Numbered from the stretch's first letter, positions 1-12,930 are shown. The stretch is 64,000 nucleotides of DNA from Atopsyche davidsoni (GCA_022113835.1 JAILWY010000023.1:14444001-14508000), one strand, 5' to 3'. Notes: generated from the letters alone by a model not told the origin. A program made the numbers and translations.

Positions 1-3000
1 CAAAGTACTGAAAAATTTTCAATTGAATGCTTGATTTTAAATTATTTACATGAAAATATAAAACACAAAAATTCGAATCGACTGATATTTAATATATAAG
101 ATAAAAAACACATTTTTTATAAAATGTATTTACGTATATTGCTTGTGTGCTTTATTTTAATATCAGGCTTCGGCGCAAGCCCCTTGTTGGGAGCCAACCC
201 TGGTAATAAAGGGATCAACTCGCCTCGGCCGGGCTAACCAGCATCCCTTATTGGCCGGATGATCTCTCGAGATGTGATTACGGGGGCCATCTTGGATAAA
301 TACCGCCGCCTTTCATTAAGCGATTATTGCTGCAAGTTCATTGGGGCTTTGTGGGAAATAGATTGTCAATTTTGAATCAGATTTAAGAAGTGACTTGGGA
401 AAATGTACAAACGCATTTTGTACCACGCAATAGCGACGTTTAAAATAAAATAATTGAATTTATTTTAAAATAAAATAAATGTGAATCTTGTAAAGGATAT
501 ATAACACAACCGGTGTGTTTAATAATCAGACATAACCGGAAAACACTAATCCACAGCAAGATAATAAATTTATGAATATATGTTTTACATTTCCTCCTTT
601 TGCGGTGTCGAAGACTCTTAATCATAACAGTTTATAATCATAAGCGTGAAAACAAAGTTTAAAGAATCCAATAAATATAATTGCAATTTTAAAATATTAC
701 TCGGATAAGGGAAGTCATACAACAGAACAAATAAAAAATTCATTGCATAATAATTTTATTTTACTTACACAAATGATTCCTTAGATATTCCGACTATAAT
801 TTGGTAAAAAAACGGTATTATAAGTTTATAACAGTATCTTTATCTACAATTGCTTTTTACGGGGTTATATTTTTGCATTACGTAATATTTCGATTGTTTA
901 TGGCATCCGGTCGAATTTAAATTACAAATAGCGGATATTTGGATTTTAGACATATTTGAAAGATACTATCTAAAATATTATTATTGATTCAGAGAAATAC
1001 CCATACCAATAATTACCGATAAACAAGATAACGTGATATATTTTTCCATTCACTCAAATTAATTTTAACTCGCCTCAAAATAACTTTCTATGTTTTATTA
1101 CAAATTGCCAATTGATTTGAATTTGATATTTACAATTTTACTCTTAATAAAGTTTTAGAAATTGAAAACTGAGTTTAATTAGACGGTAAACTAAACACAA
1201 TTTTTATAGAGAAATGTACCAAAACAGTATCAGCTGTTTATAAAACCAAAACAAAGTTAATAATCATATTAAAATAATTTATCAAACATTTATTATGACA
1301 TTATTTTTAGAAAAATTCATTGATTTATCTTTTTTAATTATTCGATATATTTGTTAAAATTTTATTTATATTTTAATTTTTCATTTAATATGCCATGCAT
1401 TAAAAATAATTAAGTTTATTTATTTAATAAATAAAATCCGTACAAAATTTAGAATATCAAAAAATGAGCAAATAAAAAACCAGATAAGCAAAATGTGTAG
1501 TAAACATCATTTCAATGTACAAATATGCGGTATGGCTGGGATTTTACATTTTGAATCGCCAGCAGAAACCTGATCTCGATTACAGTTGTTAGGAATTCGT
1601 GTGTCGTGTTTAATGCTAGCCTTTATGAATTCGATCCTTATGCTGTCGTATAACATTGCGTCGTAAATTAATATGTACTTATGTACTTTGCAATTTTAAA
1701 AACAATAAGTCAGATTGGTCAGACGATTCACCTTGAAAATAGTTAAACTATAGCAATTTTTTTTATTCTACCGTGTGGTGTTTTTTTTTTTAATTTTCGC
1801 ACTTAAGATGCATTAGTAAGATATTTATTTAAAAAAATAATTGTTATAACAAGTGGATATCATATAGTAAAAAACGAACAGATTGGTCGATTGATTTATT
1901 ATTTAAAACCGATCATCGAAAATGATTAAAAACTCACGATATCTTCATAGAAAAAGTTTAAAAAAATTACCAGATATATACTTCATAAATTAAGTAAAAA
2001 ATATAGTTTGATTTTTCTATACACCATAATCTCTTCAGCAGATATGTAAAAGTTTCGTATACAAAACATTGTATGCATTGAATTATCAAATATGTAAATA
2101 AGTATTTCGTTTCTTTTTTTCATATTTTCCAATAAATTTCAACCATGTATTTTTAATTCAATAAAAAAATTGTTTTTAGTATAAAAATAAATCCTAATAT
2201 TGCTACATCAATTAATGAGGTGAACAATGAACACGTGGAAAAAAAATTATACAACATCAATAATTAACCAAAATACACGGTATGTTATTTTTTATCTTGT
2301 AGAAATATTATGTTGTATCATTATTTGCAAACATCAAAAACCTGTGTTTGTGGAAAAAAATGTCAGAAGTAATACGATTCAGGTTGGTATAATGACTCTA
2401 AATTAACTCTCAACGGAAATGCAGATTTCTTCGAATCTATTAATATCCTGTCTTTCCACAAATTGAATTTTACGGTAATTTTGTAAAACGTCGGTTTATG
2501 AAACACTCCAACAAACGGCGACAGCAATTATGGTCACAGATTCTATGACCATTTCAAATGCTTTGCATTAAAAGTCGTTAACAGTATTAATCACTTTTTC
2601 CTAACATGGTTCTACTTTATTACGGTAACTCCACAAGTGGAAGATATCTGAACACAGATAATCTGAAAGAACAGTCTATTAACTACACTAGTTCGTGAGA
2701 ATAAAAATCAGCAAACACAAAACTAAAAAAAAATATGCGGTTTAAAGCGATGATTCCAAATTTTAGCAATTTATTAATATTTGCAAAGTTGTATGAAAAA
2801 AAACAACAAGGAAAAAAAATCGAAAGGTGTTTCTTCCCTTAGAACCTGAAATAAAATATATATTTCTTCATCTTGTGTTTATATAATAATTTTGTAATTA
2901 TTAGAATGACACCCTATAAAATAGTTTGCGCATAAATTTACAATTTTTAAAAATGTCTAATATTTAAAAACAATAGCTAACTTTTTAGAGATCGAATTGA

Positions 3001-6000
3001 TGAATATTGAGATTTATCAAAAAATAAAAATTGAAATATTGAACAAAACATATACGAGTATTTATAATACACCTTCGAGATTCCAAACTGACAAATCGTT
3101 TATCATTACATGAATAATAGTAACAAATATATATTTATACATTGTGAGCAGTTTCATTCCACGTAGTAATAATCGACTACTAATATATTTGTATGAAGTT
3201 TCTATTACGAAACACCTTAGTGATTATTACCAGATACCTGTTCCGTTAATTACAGAATCTCGAAACACATGCCAATGAAAACGATCTCAGAATAGACAAC
3301 CTCGTAAATCTTACGTTTACATCCAAAAGCCCAAATCCCGACCCACTCGAAAACCAACACTTTTAAAAGGCATGTAAAGCTTTCTATGCCGTGCCCAGAG
3401 AAAAGATTGATCGCAGATCTTTAACTACAAGCCATCTTCATTGCAGCTGACCTTGACCTTTGCAGCTCCTCACAACGATGTTACTGTTTCCAATGATCGA
3501 AGTAACTAGAATAACCATTGGCATTTAGAATATTAGCAGGAGTTAACATACCAAACAGGAATTCTGATTTTAATTATTATTTTAATTTTACAAAATATGC
3601 AATCGATGTTCGTTGCTTGCGTGGTACGAAGTCTTCATACATGTAAATCTATCGAATGTAGATATTCAGCATGGTAACACTACATATATATAAAATCCAA
3701 TTTATTATCGTTTAGAATGAAATTGTTCAGTCGCCATCCTCAATCACGAGATGAAAACAGAAAAATAATTTAGATAACCTCTCCACTCACGCGATCGCCT
3801 CTGGAATTCACAAATTCTTTTTCGATTAAAAAGCAAATTACTTCGACAGAATTTCTAGTCAATGCCTCCTCTCTGGTGCCTTTAATTAAATTATTGATTA
3901 ACGAAGCAGGAAATTTGTCGCAAGGACACGCAGAGCGGACGTGGAAGATGCTGAGTCATCGTGCAACCTTAGTTTTATGATAATTCCTGGCTTCCTACAA
4001 GTCATGCAATTGGCATGATGTCTCAATATCTTACTTTAAGATTATTTATTAAGAAATTATAAATAATTTCGCCCAACATCGTTTAACAAATAAAAAACAA
4101 TCCTATGAAGAGGTCAGGAGTGTTGAAAAATATTTGAAGACAGCATTTAAAAAAAACTACTGAAAGAACAATTTTTTTTTGTAAGTTACGTATGAATTCA
4201 AATATGTACTTGCAGTTTGAATAATTATAAATTAATGTCTATTAATGTTACAACCGAAGTTGGATCGGAATGAACGTTTATCAAAAATAGTTAAACTTAC
4301 ATTAATAATTTATTAAAAGTAGAAATCAGTCAAGACGAATATTTTTTTAAATATTATTTGATTGGAGGAAACAAAAGTCCACGTCGAAATATGGATATTT
4401 TATCACGATTGTAAAAACGCAAACTTTATTTATAGTCGTTGTGATATTATTTTACGGTTATGTTAACAATAAATATGACAGACAATAATTCTACCCGAAA
4501 CAATAGAATTCCAGTGCCTTAAGATACGTCTTTAATTTATTCATACGAATTCCGATAGTCATTCTCTAAAATGGCACCAAAAATATGGTTTTATTGAGTC
4601 GTAAATATTCTTTCAACAGTTAACTAGTTCCTTGAGTAAACAGCGATTTAATAAACTAACAATAATAAATAATTGAATACATAGGGAAAACGTGCTTTTA
4701 AAAATGGCACGAAATACATCATCCACAAACATGACATTTTTTCTTGGTCGATTGTCATTTTTAATGAGCTAATCGTTGTATTTTACACGAGGTAATTTGC
4801 AGTTTAGCATCATTCCTAAAATTAAACTCATATGTTTTGTGCTTATTTCACAGGCGAGAGACACCGACGCTCAGTTCAAGGTGTATATGTCTAATCGTGT
4901 CAATTTAATCAATTGTGACTATATCCGGTTAGATACGTGAGAGTTTTGTCTCAAAATGTGTTTCTTTCCTTTGAATTAGCCAAACACCTTGCTTCCCTCT
5001 TATAGCCTCCTACTCTTAAAGAGTAGTGCGGTTTTAGACTCGTCGTTCTCATGTTATCTGACCTTGAATAAAGACGAAAACTCGTATGTAAAATAACGTA
5101 AAAATCTTGAGTTAATAAGTAATCTACAAAGTTAATTATACCTAAAGTAGAATGTAAATAACGAATTTTTCCAGCACTGCTGTCTACTACTATTATCTTA
5201 TCATAAGGCATGCAATGCTTTAAAGCAAAAAATCGCAACGTAATAAATAAACTGCATGGCCAAATTTCAGGAATTTCGCAAACCGTGTATAAAATTCATT
5301 TTAATGAAATCTCAAATTGATTTATCGTTTTTTTGTTATGTATAAGAAAACGAAAGGAAGAAGTTTATAATGTGTTGACCTTGAAGATATTTATTTAATG
5401 ATTTCCCAGAAGTATCAGCTGTTTAGTATGGAGGCTGTTGGCGGGTGGATCATCTTCAGGACGTGGAATAATTCAACACTAAAGACATGCCCTAAATTGT
5501 AAGAAAATCCATCTTTATAAAGTACCCAAAATTTCGTGGAATACAAATTCTTCCCATCATTTTTTTACCCAGTAAAACTTACTTTGATAATATTATTAAT
5601 TAAAGGTATGCTCAACGTTTTAGATATCGGATAACCACCATTTTGATATATTAAAAATTACATACCTTCTAACCATTTTGCTATTTATATTTATAATATT
5701 AATGTGCTGTATGACAAGTAAGCCCAGAGTATCGTAGATTTTAGCGAAAGTTGTTTAAAGAAAATAATATGTAAGGAACATCATAAATGGTTAACAATTA
5801 ATACATTGTCATTAGTTTAATAGTTAATAGAAATAACTAACTCCTTGCACGGGCAGTTACAAAATTTACGGTATACCGTAACTTATATATATATATAGTG
5901 CTCTGCTTTTTAATTTTAGGAGACGTCAGATACGCTTACTAATCTACCCTAAGTCGTAGTTATTTGCAGTTGATTGTTATTTAGAGTATATTGACGTATT

Positions 6001-6580
6001 TGATACAATGTTTTTATTGTTATAGCTTATATAAACAGTGCATGTTTTATGATATTTTGTGACCAAAGCTTCTCAAGCATTTCTAACCTGTCGTCCTTTA
6101 AATAAAATAAAGCACATCTCTTAAAAATATGCCTGCTGTAATAACTTTAAATATGTGAGAAAATTTGTATGAATATAAACATCTAAAATAATATTTCACT
6201 TTAAATTTATATTGAACATCATAAATAACGAATATTTGCTAGTTTTTTTCTAACCATCGTTATCTTTTCTTCGACATAATTATTTCCCTTAAAAAAAAGC
6301 TACAAGAGACTACAACCTACCCTTTCGCCTGGATAAGGTAGTAAAGACGTACATTTTTAATGAATAAATATAACCTTGAGTTGCATACACACGCTACGAT
6401 ACAACCGACAACCGAACAATGATTAACAAAACTCTTATTTTGGATGTTTACAAATTGTCGAATGCGACGTCAGTACGACATTGATAAACAATATATACTA
6501 TAAACCCCAACTTTAATACTAAGTTTTTAATATCAAATATAGTACATAAACGATCAATTTGATTTATGCTAATAGATAGT
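1..6580. other. AT-rich DNA without recognisable genes
   Basis: Open frames are short and unlike proteins. A GC-richer patch at about 165-345 (with AAGGGAT...ATCCCTT inverted) and another at 3,300-3,480 stand out. A minus-strand frame at 4951-5238 ends with a basic, protein-like stretch (SLKPHYSLRVGGYKREARCL) that I cannot identify. A MAF/AP-1-like TGCTGAGTCA lies at 3949-3958. Nothing else is supported. Confidence 0.6.
3448..3462 (-). promoter_or_regulatory. Overlapping nuclear-receptor half sites
   Basis: TGACCTTGACCTTTG on the plus strand reads CAAAGGTCAAGGTCA on the minus strand. It contains TCAAGGTCA, the extended half site of the FTZ-F1/ERR type, next to a second AGGTCA. GCAGC flanks both sides. 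Function unknown. Confidence 0.25.
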
Positions 6581-6589
6581 TTAGTGCTT

Positions 6590-6720
6590 AAAAATAATTC
6601 AATGTCATCAAAAAAACAAGGTAATCCGCAGTTGTCTGAAAACCTCCAATTAAAAAGAGTAGAACTTGTAAAATATGTTCGTCCGAGGCGGTCACAATAA
6701 AATTCTGTAGCGAGCACGAC
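6590..6720 (-). pseudogene. Possible cytochrome P450 I-helix fragment
   Basis: Minus-strand translation includes TASDEHILQVLLFLIGGFQT then TADYLVFLMT. The GGFQTT block resembles the P450 I-helix signature [A/G]G-x-[D/E]-T-[T/S] in a hydrophobic helix, preceded by an acidic D-E as usual. It stops soon after, and no heme-binding Cys motif, ExxR motif or neighbouring exon was found. An AG acceptor (CTCGCTACAG) lies just upstream. Chance resemblance is quite possible. Confidence 0.25.
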
Positions 6721-7349
6721 CGCGCTTGAAAGTCATACGTGCTTTGTTCTTTAAAAATACACTCATAGTAATACATTTACAAATAACACGGTACCTACTT
6801 TACATTTATCTTAAATTTATCCATACTTTATATTGTTGACGTCGCCTAGTTAAATTAATTATGCTTCCATGTATTTCTATATCATTGAGAGATAAAGCGT
6901 TTGCATTGTAAAAACTTTTTGTTTCAATTATAACTTTAAAAAAGCCGAGGATTAATTCACGACCGGGTTTAACTTGAGAAGCGTGCATTGAATTTTTAAT
7001 ACTTACACTTTAAAAAAAATCTCTTTTTGGTATATACTTCGGTAAAAAAAACATTCAGGTGTGTATTTTTATACTTGTATCGTTTTTCTACCACCCTTGT
7101 CTTTGGGAACATGTTAAGACTTGCCACATTTGACATATCAGGGGTTCTCAGGTTAACTTTCTGCATCGCTAAAACAGGCTTTAAAATTTAAAATTTAATA
7201 AAAAAAAACATGATTATGGGTATATGTAAATTCATAGACGACCAGCACCAAACCATAACCATAACTGACTTCAAGCCAGTACAAATAATACTGAGCATAT
7301 GCTAGTGTATTTTCTAATAATACGAATAAGAGAGAAAAATATTAATCCC

Positions 7350-8167
7350 TGCATATGCGATGTCTGTGTATCTCTACCAAAGACAGATTAAAATATCAAC
7401 CTTGCTATTTCCACTATCATTCCAATGCAAATATTATACACAAGCATGGATACACCTAGCAGTATATCTTTATGGTCAAATATCTAATAATATGTTTTAA
7501 AAATACAGATGCCTGCGCCTGAGTGCAAGCCGACGTCCGTGTCCATGTATCTCCAAATCAGTACAAATGATGAACAGAAGTATGGCATTAACTAATTGTA
7601 TGTGCTTATAGTCAAATATCTGATGATATAAATGTATATATATTTTTTAAAAATAGCACATACCTGCACCTGAGTGCAAGGCGACGTCCGTGTCCTCGTA
7701 TCCATGTATCTCTCAAAGACAAGTTCAAAACATTGCCCATTGCCATATCAGTGAAAATATTAAACATAAGTATGGCCTTAACTATATTTATGTGATTATA
7801 GTCCAATATCTGATGATATAGATATACTTAAAAAATAACAGATACCTGCACCTGAGTGCAAGGCGACGTCCGTGTCCATGTATTTCCCAAAGACAGGTTA
7901 AAAAAATTGCCCACTGACAAATCAGTGTAAATATTAAACATAAGTGTGGCCTTAACTAATTTTATGAGCTTATAGTCAAAATATGATTATATAAATATAT
8001 GTATATTTAAAAAATGACAGATACCTGCACCTGAGTGCAAGGCGACGTCTGTGTCCATATATCTCCCAAAGACAAGCTTAAAAAATTGCCCACTGCCATA
8101 TCAGTGCAAACGTTAAACATAAGTGTGGCCTTAACTAATTTTATGAGCTTATAGTCAAAAATCTGAT

Positions 8168-8213
<46 letters not shown>

Positions 8214-8590
8214 TAAAAAATGACAGATACCTGCACTTGAGTGCAAGGCGACGTCCATGTCCATGTATCTCCCAAAGACAGGCTCAAAAAATTTGCCACT
8301 GACAAATCAGTGTAAACGTTAAACATAAGTGTGGCCTTAACTAATTTTATGAGCTTATAGTCAAAATCTGATTATATAAATATATGTATGTTTAAAAAAT
8401 GACAGATACCTGCACCTGAGTGCAAGACGACGTCCGTGTCCATGTATCTCCCAAAGACAAGCTTGAAATATTAACCGCACCTTACAAGCTGCCACACTAG
8501 TGCAAATGTCAAGCATAAGTATGGCCATAACTCACTGCATCTCCTAATGGTCAAGTTTATAATATTTATGAGAAAACTGACAGGCGCCCA
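7350..8590 (-). repeat. Tandem repeat of about 180 bp, about seven units, with exon-like cores
   Basis: The conserved string ACCTGCACCTGAGTGCAAG recurs at 7511 (variant), 7662, 7844, 8023, 8229 and 8408. A decayed unit lies at about 7350-7500 and the right edge is decayed near 8590. Spacings are 151, 182, 179, 206 and 179; the 206 is caused by an expanded (TA)n run. On the minus strand each unit has a pyrimidine-containing stretch ending in AG, a 68-79 nt core, and GTGCAG before GTATCTG, so every unit looks like a small exon with splice sites. In some units the core is open (for example GQFFKLVFGRYMDTDVAL), while another has a stop. No known protein is matched. Confidence 0.9.
8174..8211. repeat. 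(TA)n microsatellite
   Basis: About 19 uninterrupted TA dinucleotides lie inside one unit of the 180-bp array, where neighbouring units have only a few. Confidence 0.95.
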
Positions 8591-9212
8591 CACCGAGCGC
8601 CGGCCGGCAACGCAAGAAAAAAAAACTAGGCTAATCGCTTGAAAGAAACAACAATTAAGTTTGTTTTCGATTGTACACAAATTTATTCCGCCTGAATAAT
8701 GGCAACACATAAGATTTCTATTAAAATGAATCACCACTTTCTCTTTCATGAACAAATGCGACATGTCGAATCATCCATGAATTGTTAGCTACAACGGCGC
8801 AAGCTTCTAAATTAAAATATTAAGACGAATAAACAAACAATAGTTTCAATATTAATTTGATATTTAGAAGCCTGCGCATTATTGCTAACAATTTATCAAA
8901 TATTCGATTTATTATAAGCAACAGCATTCATACATTATATACATGCAATTTATTAGTCAATAAATTAGTATTTATTTAATTTTTATTTAAAACTAACAAA
9001 ATGTTACCTGCCTTGAAATAGCGCATAAATAACAATGTTGTAAATTAATTAGATTATTCAGTCAAGAATTCGATTTCTCAATCTATATTTACATACTTTG
9101 AATTGTCACGCGTACTATTCAAAGAAATAAATATGCTGTAGAAAAATTAATATATATTTTAGTTTAATTAAAACATTGTGTTTAGTACTTTTATGAATAA
9201 ATAAATAAATTT

Positions 9213-9246
9213 GGGGGTACAGCCGAATTAGTAAGACTGACTCAGG
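9213..9246 (+). repeat. Dispersed repeat family, short copy
   Basis: It contains TACAGCCGAATTAGTAAGAC then TGACTCAGGAT, matching the first part of the copies at 27796 and 41925. Confidence 0.55.
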
Positions 9247-9691
9247 ATAATAGATATATTATATATACCAACAAAACTGTATTTTTTAATATATTTTGAG
9301 TGTTATATGAATGCAAGTCTCTATACCTTGTATAGATAAATAAAATGACTAAGTAGTAAATTTAAATATAAATTAGGCTAATAAACAGTATATAAACCCA
9401 AATAAACGCAGCCTTGAATATATAATGTCACAGTGCTCTAATTTCGTAACAAATTAATCACTGACGAAGCAAATAATTCAAAACACAACCTCAATCCGTA
9501 CAGGTATTTCATTTATAGCACAATAAGTAAACTTCGGAAAAACGTAATCAAAATACTTATATCATAAATGATTCTTTCGTAATTATGTATATACACCGTC
9601 AGCAAAATTAACAGCTTACGAACAAAAATTATAACATCTAAATGTTTCATAATTTAGTCTACACTATTCTATGAAAACGTATAAAAAGTAC

Positions 9692-9836
9692 CTCCCCGCT
9701 CTCCCCATTCTGTTGCTTGTGCATGGCTGCCATTGTGTGCCCTGAGCGTGTGTAAAGGATCGGTAATGGAGTAGTGGCTTTGAAACTGTTGTGAAGAGAT
9801 GTGCTCTGGGTGTATTGATATTGTTTCTATAGCTTG
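9692..9836 (-). other. Weak candidate exon
   Basis: A 145-bp segment sits between CTTCTGCAG and GAG followed by GTACTT on the minus strand and is open in two frames. One reads QAIETISIHPEHISSQQFQS then HYSITDPLHTLRAHNG. It could be a downstream exon of the signal-peptide gene at 18.6 kb, or chance. No family was recognised and the donor is only fair. Confidence 0.25.
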
Positions 9837-10009
9837 CTGCAGAAGGAGTATCAGATCTAAACGCCAGATCATTGTAAGGAAATGATTATATAATAATGCT
9901 ATTGGGCAGCAGCAATACGCAGACTATTTTTTCCAATATAAAAATGTGATGTAGAAAAACCCGAGGACCCACTATACTATTTTCCCTTTAGAAAACCATG
10001 AACACTGGT

Positions 10010-10062
10010 TCAGTATGAATATATGCTCAGCGAAATTGTCGCCAACCGCCTCTGAGATAAAT
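10010..10062 (+). repeat. Dispersed repeat family, short copy of the second half
   Basis: It contains GAATATATGCTCAGCGAAAT then TGTCGCCAACCGCCTCTGAG, matching the second half of the copies at 27796 and 41925. Confidence 0.55.
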
Positions 10063-11510
10063 TAATTTAGATCTTATTTATTAAGTTTGGTAAAGAAATT
10101 CGTTCGTCTTGTATCACTTAAGTTGGCATCCTTTCCATGGCAGCGACATCACGAGGCACGTTATGGAATAACGGTACAAGCGTATTTGCTTGCAAATTAT
10201 CGTGTACGGCTGGCAATTCGACTTCTGCGAGAATCCCACGTCTCGTCTGTGTAAGGACAAAATAATAATGAACTGGAATTATCGCATAATCGCCTAGCGG
10301 ATTATTTGAATTGCTTCTGTGTGCAGGATAAGTAGTATTAAAGGATTAAAACGCGGAGGAAACAAAAAGATGGCAGATTATTAAGTCGCCTGCGCTCGGC
10401 GTTGTTGTCGCGAATTCTGTGTTTCGAGAAGTCATTAGCAAAGATATTATATCTAAATGAAATGCTGAAACAAAAAATAACTTTGAAGTACATCTTAATC
10501 ATATCAATAATCTTCTTTTTTTATTATCTAAATGGGTTGGCAGATTTAAAAGATGTGATTTTGAAAAATGTAAATGGGCAAGACATTTTACAGTGAATGT
10601 TAATATATTATACAAGCACAATTGTTAGACGACTATAGATATTGAAAACTTTATTTTAAAAATACATAATAATTAAAAACTGGAAATAGTTTTCTCTTGT
10701 TGCTATCATGCTTTTTGTGCCTCATAAAAAAGTGTAGTTAATTTACTAAATAGACAGAAGACAAACCGATATTCCTGTCTTTTCTCGAAATTCCCAAAAA
10801 GTGTGATGTTAATGCTCAACTCGAGAATCGGCATCAGTCATTCTAGCGAATGATTATTATTAAATCAAATTATGATACAATACTAGACAGTCTAAAAATC
10901 GGCATACAAAAACAAACCCGCGTTTCAAAAGGAATTTATTTTGTGTGTAAAAATTCAAGTGTACATTAAAAAAAAACATGGTAACAATCGCTAATTGTGT
11001 TGGCTTTTTCACGATGTATAGATTGTTGTTGATAATTTGAGAAAAAATGCAAAGACGCGGATGACGCATCAGACCTTCGAATGCTGAAAACGCCAGCAAA
11101 AAAATACGCTCAGAACAATAAACATTAATCTAAAAGATTGGATCCGATTTTTGAATCAGTTATAAAATATGCACTGCATTAAACGTCTGAGTAATGTGAC
11201 GTGAATTTATTTGGTAGGTAGGAAACACCGCGCTTAGTACACACGAATACAGTGTTTATGATCGATGCGGCAAAGAGTTTATGACATTTCGTCCGAATAC
11301 ACAGACATTCCGCGTATAATTTTCGGATGTTATTATTCTCCGTTTCTGATTGCGAGTTCACGCTCCGAGACTCCCGGCCAATGGGCGGCCATGTTTGCTC
11401 GTAAGCCGGTGATAAAATATCTCGTCTTTTCGTTTGTTTAATTTGCGCTATCTTGTCGCCGGTCCACGCCGAGGCTGTGAAATGTCGCCAACCATGTGGC
11501 GCTGTGACGA

Positions 11511-12557
11511 TTAACCCTTTGCACTCGAGAGGTGCGGATTCCGCACCACACGATGTAATGCCGCAACTCGAGAGGTGCGGATTCCGCACCAATTTGCTTG
11601 GTGCGGAAATTCGATGTGCGGTGATAACTATTTATGGTTTTTTATCTGGTGATTTCTTGTTTATGTTTATGTGATCTTGTTCTTTAAAGTTCGTTACTAA
11701 GCACTGCCCATATAATTTTACAAAGATCATGTTATCCCCCTTTCAAACTACGCTAGAATTTCTTATCCAAGATTAGTGCGGCACCATAAAGCGAACTGCA
11801 TTTTTGGTCTCAGTTCGACCTTGACAGCCATGGCAAAATGACTAGATGTGTACCTACCTAATCAACCCATATATTTTTTGCTTGTACTTCTTATCGTAAT
11901 CATTCATTTGAGGGTCCTTATTTGCTTAAACTTATATTGCACTGAAGAATAGACTTTTTTCTCCCTCACAATATCAATAACCTTTCCATTCACTTATCGT
12001 ACCATTATTTTGTTTGCTTTATAATATATAATAATATTATGATAATGTGTATCTCACTAAACAGCTGAGAGGAGAACAGCCGCTTAATCACTTGCGGTAT
12101 ATGAAAACCTTAGTTCGGCAATTGACTGGAGATTTTCGTCAGACACGTGCTAGAGCTTCACTTCAACCTGCGATTCCGAAAATCCGCCTAAGTGGAAGGC
12201 TGCATAACATTCTAACAGGAGTTAGGAAGGATTACAAAGTCTGTTCTCAAAAAAATAAACCCGGCAAAAGACATCAAACGACATACTTTTGTGATACTTG
12301 TCCCGAAAAGCCGGGCATGCATCTCGGCAATTGTTACATGAAATATCATACAAAGCAAAATTACAAAGACTTATGTTTACGATCCTATCTTCGTAAAGAT
12401 GTAAATATACATTAAATATTAAAATTAAAAAAATTATGTGTCAATTTGTGTGTGTGAACATTTTAAGTTAGAGGTAAAAAATTCACCGAAAGTGATACGA
12501 AACGCTTCGAGTTGCTGATTAGTCCGCGCGGAAACGGTCTCGAGCGCAAAGGGTTAA
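11511..12557 (+). mobile_element. Internally deleted piggyBac-like element with TTAA target duplication
   Basis: The element is bounded by TTAA at 11511-11514 and at 12554-12557, the exact target-site duplication of piggyBac elements. Its ends are inverted: CCCTTTGCACTCGAGA on the left and, reading inwards from the right, CCCTTTGCGCTCGAGA. That is 16 bp with one mismatch. The body is about 1.04 kb, under half of a full piggyBac, and retains only the transposase C-terminus. Just inside the left end the string CTCGAGAGGTGCGGATTCCG occurs twice 43 bp apart, each copy containing the near-palindrome GGTGCGG-ATT-CCGCACC. These are likely sub-terminal transposase-binding repeats. It could have been moved by a transposase made elsewhere. 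Confidence 0.9.
12047..12415 (+). pseudogene. piggyBac transposase, C-terminal remnant
   Basis: About 120 residues are preserved. The end carries the cysteine-rich zinc-binding domain of piggyBac transposases: VCSQKNKPGKRHQTTYFC, then DTCPEKPGMHLGNC and YMKYHT (pattern C...R-x-T-x-Y-x-C-x-x-C...PGxHxxxC...YH). The preceding part (LRYMKTLVRQLTGDF) resembles the end of the catalytic region. The N-terminal DNA-binding part and the DDD catalytic core are absent, so the fragment cannot be an active transposase. The frame is intact to the stop. No start codon is assigned; the frame simply opens here. Confidence 0.88.
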
Positions 12558-12852
12558 ACGTTAATCGCTAAGGAGAAATCTCAATAACTGCCTTTAGAGA
12601 TGCACAGTTAGCCCACTTATAACGCGGTACTCGTATAACACGGTTTCCGCAAAGCGCGGAGCTAAAGTCGCGACAGAAATCTTTTATGTTTTCTTTAATG
12701 ATTTCCCAATAAAATTCGATATTTATACGTACTTTGAGTTTATTATAGCGCAGTTTCAATTTAACGCGATACGAATTAATTGCGTATACTACATTACCCT
12801 GTTTTAATTGTCGCATCAGCTGTCCAACAAAAAACACAAAATAATATTTTCC

Positions 12853-12898
12853 ATAATGATAAGGGTAACTTTGTATTCTTTCTTCACTTTGAGATTAT

Positions 12899-12930
<32 letters not shown>

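Larger units (their letters stand above)
8590..11510. other. AT-rich DNA with a GC-richer patch beside the piggyBac insertion
   Basis: Apart from the repeat copies and the weak exon candidate listed, I see no genes. 10,090-10,260 and 11,340-11,510 are GC-richer. The latter holds CCAAT and GGGCGG motifs side by side and is the target into which the piggyBac element inserted. A minus-strand frame at 11179-11592 crosses the element border, so it is not a gene. Confidence 0.55.

Noticed and set aside
7612..8764. Small open frames in the 180-bp tandem repeat as genes
   Set aside because: Frames differ from unit to unit and run through the TA microsatellite; only the exon-like arrangement is worth noting.
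11179..11592. Minus-strand frame of 137 codons
   Set aside because: It runs across the piggyBac border and through the terminal palindromes, so it cannot be an ancestral gene.
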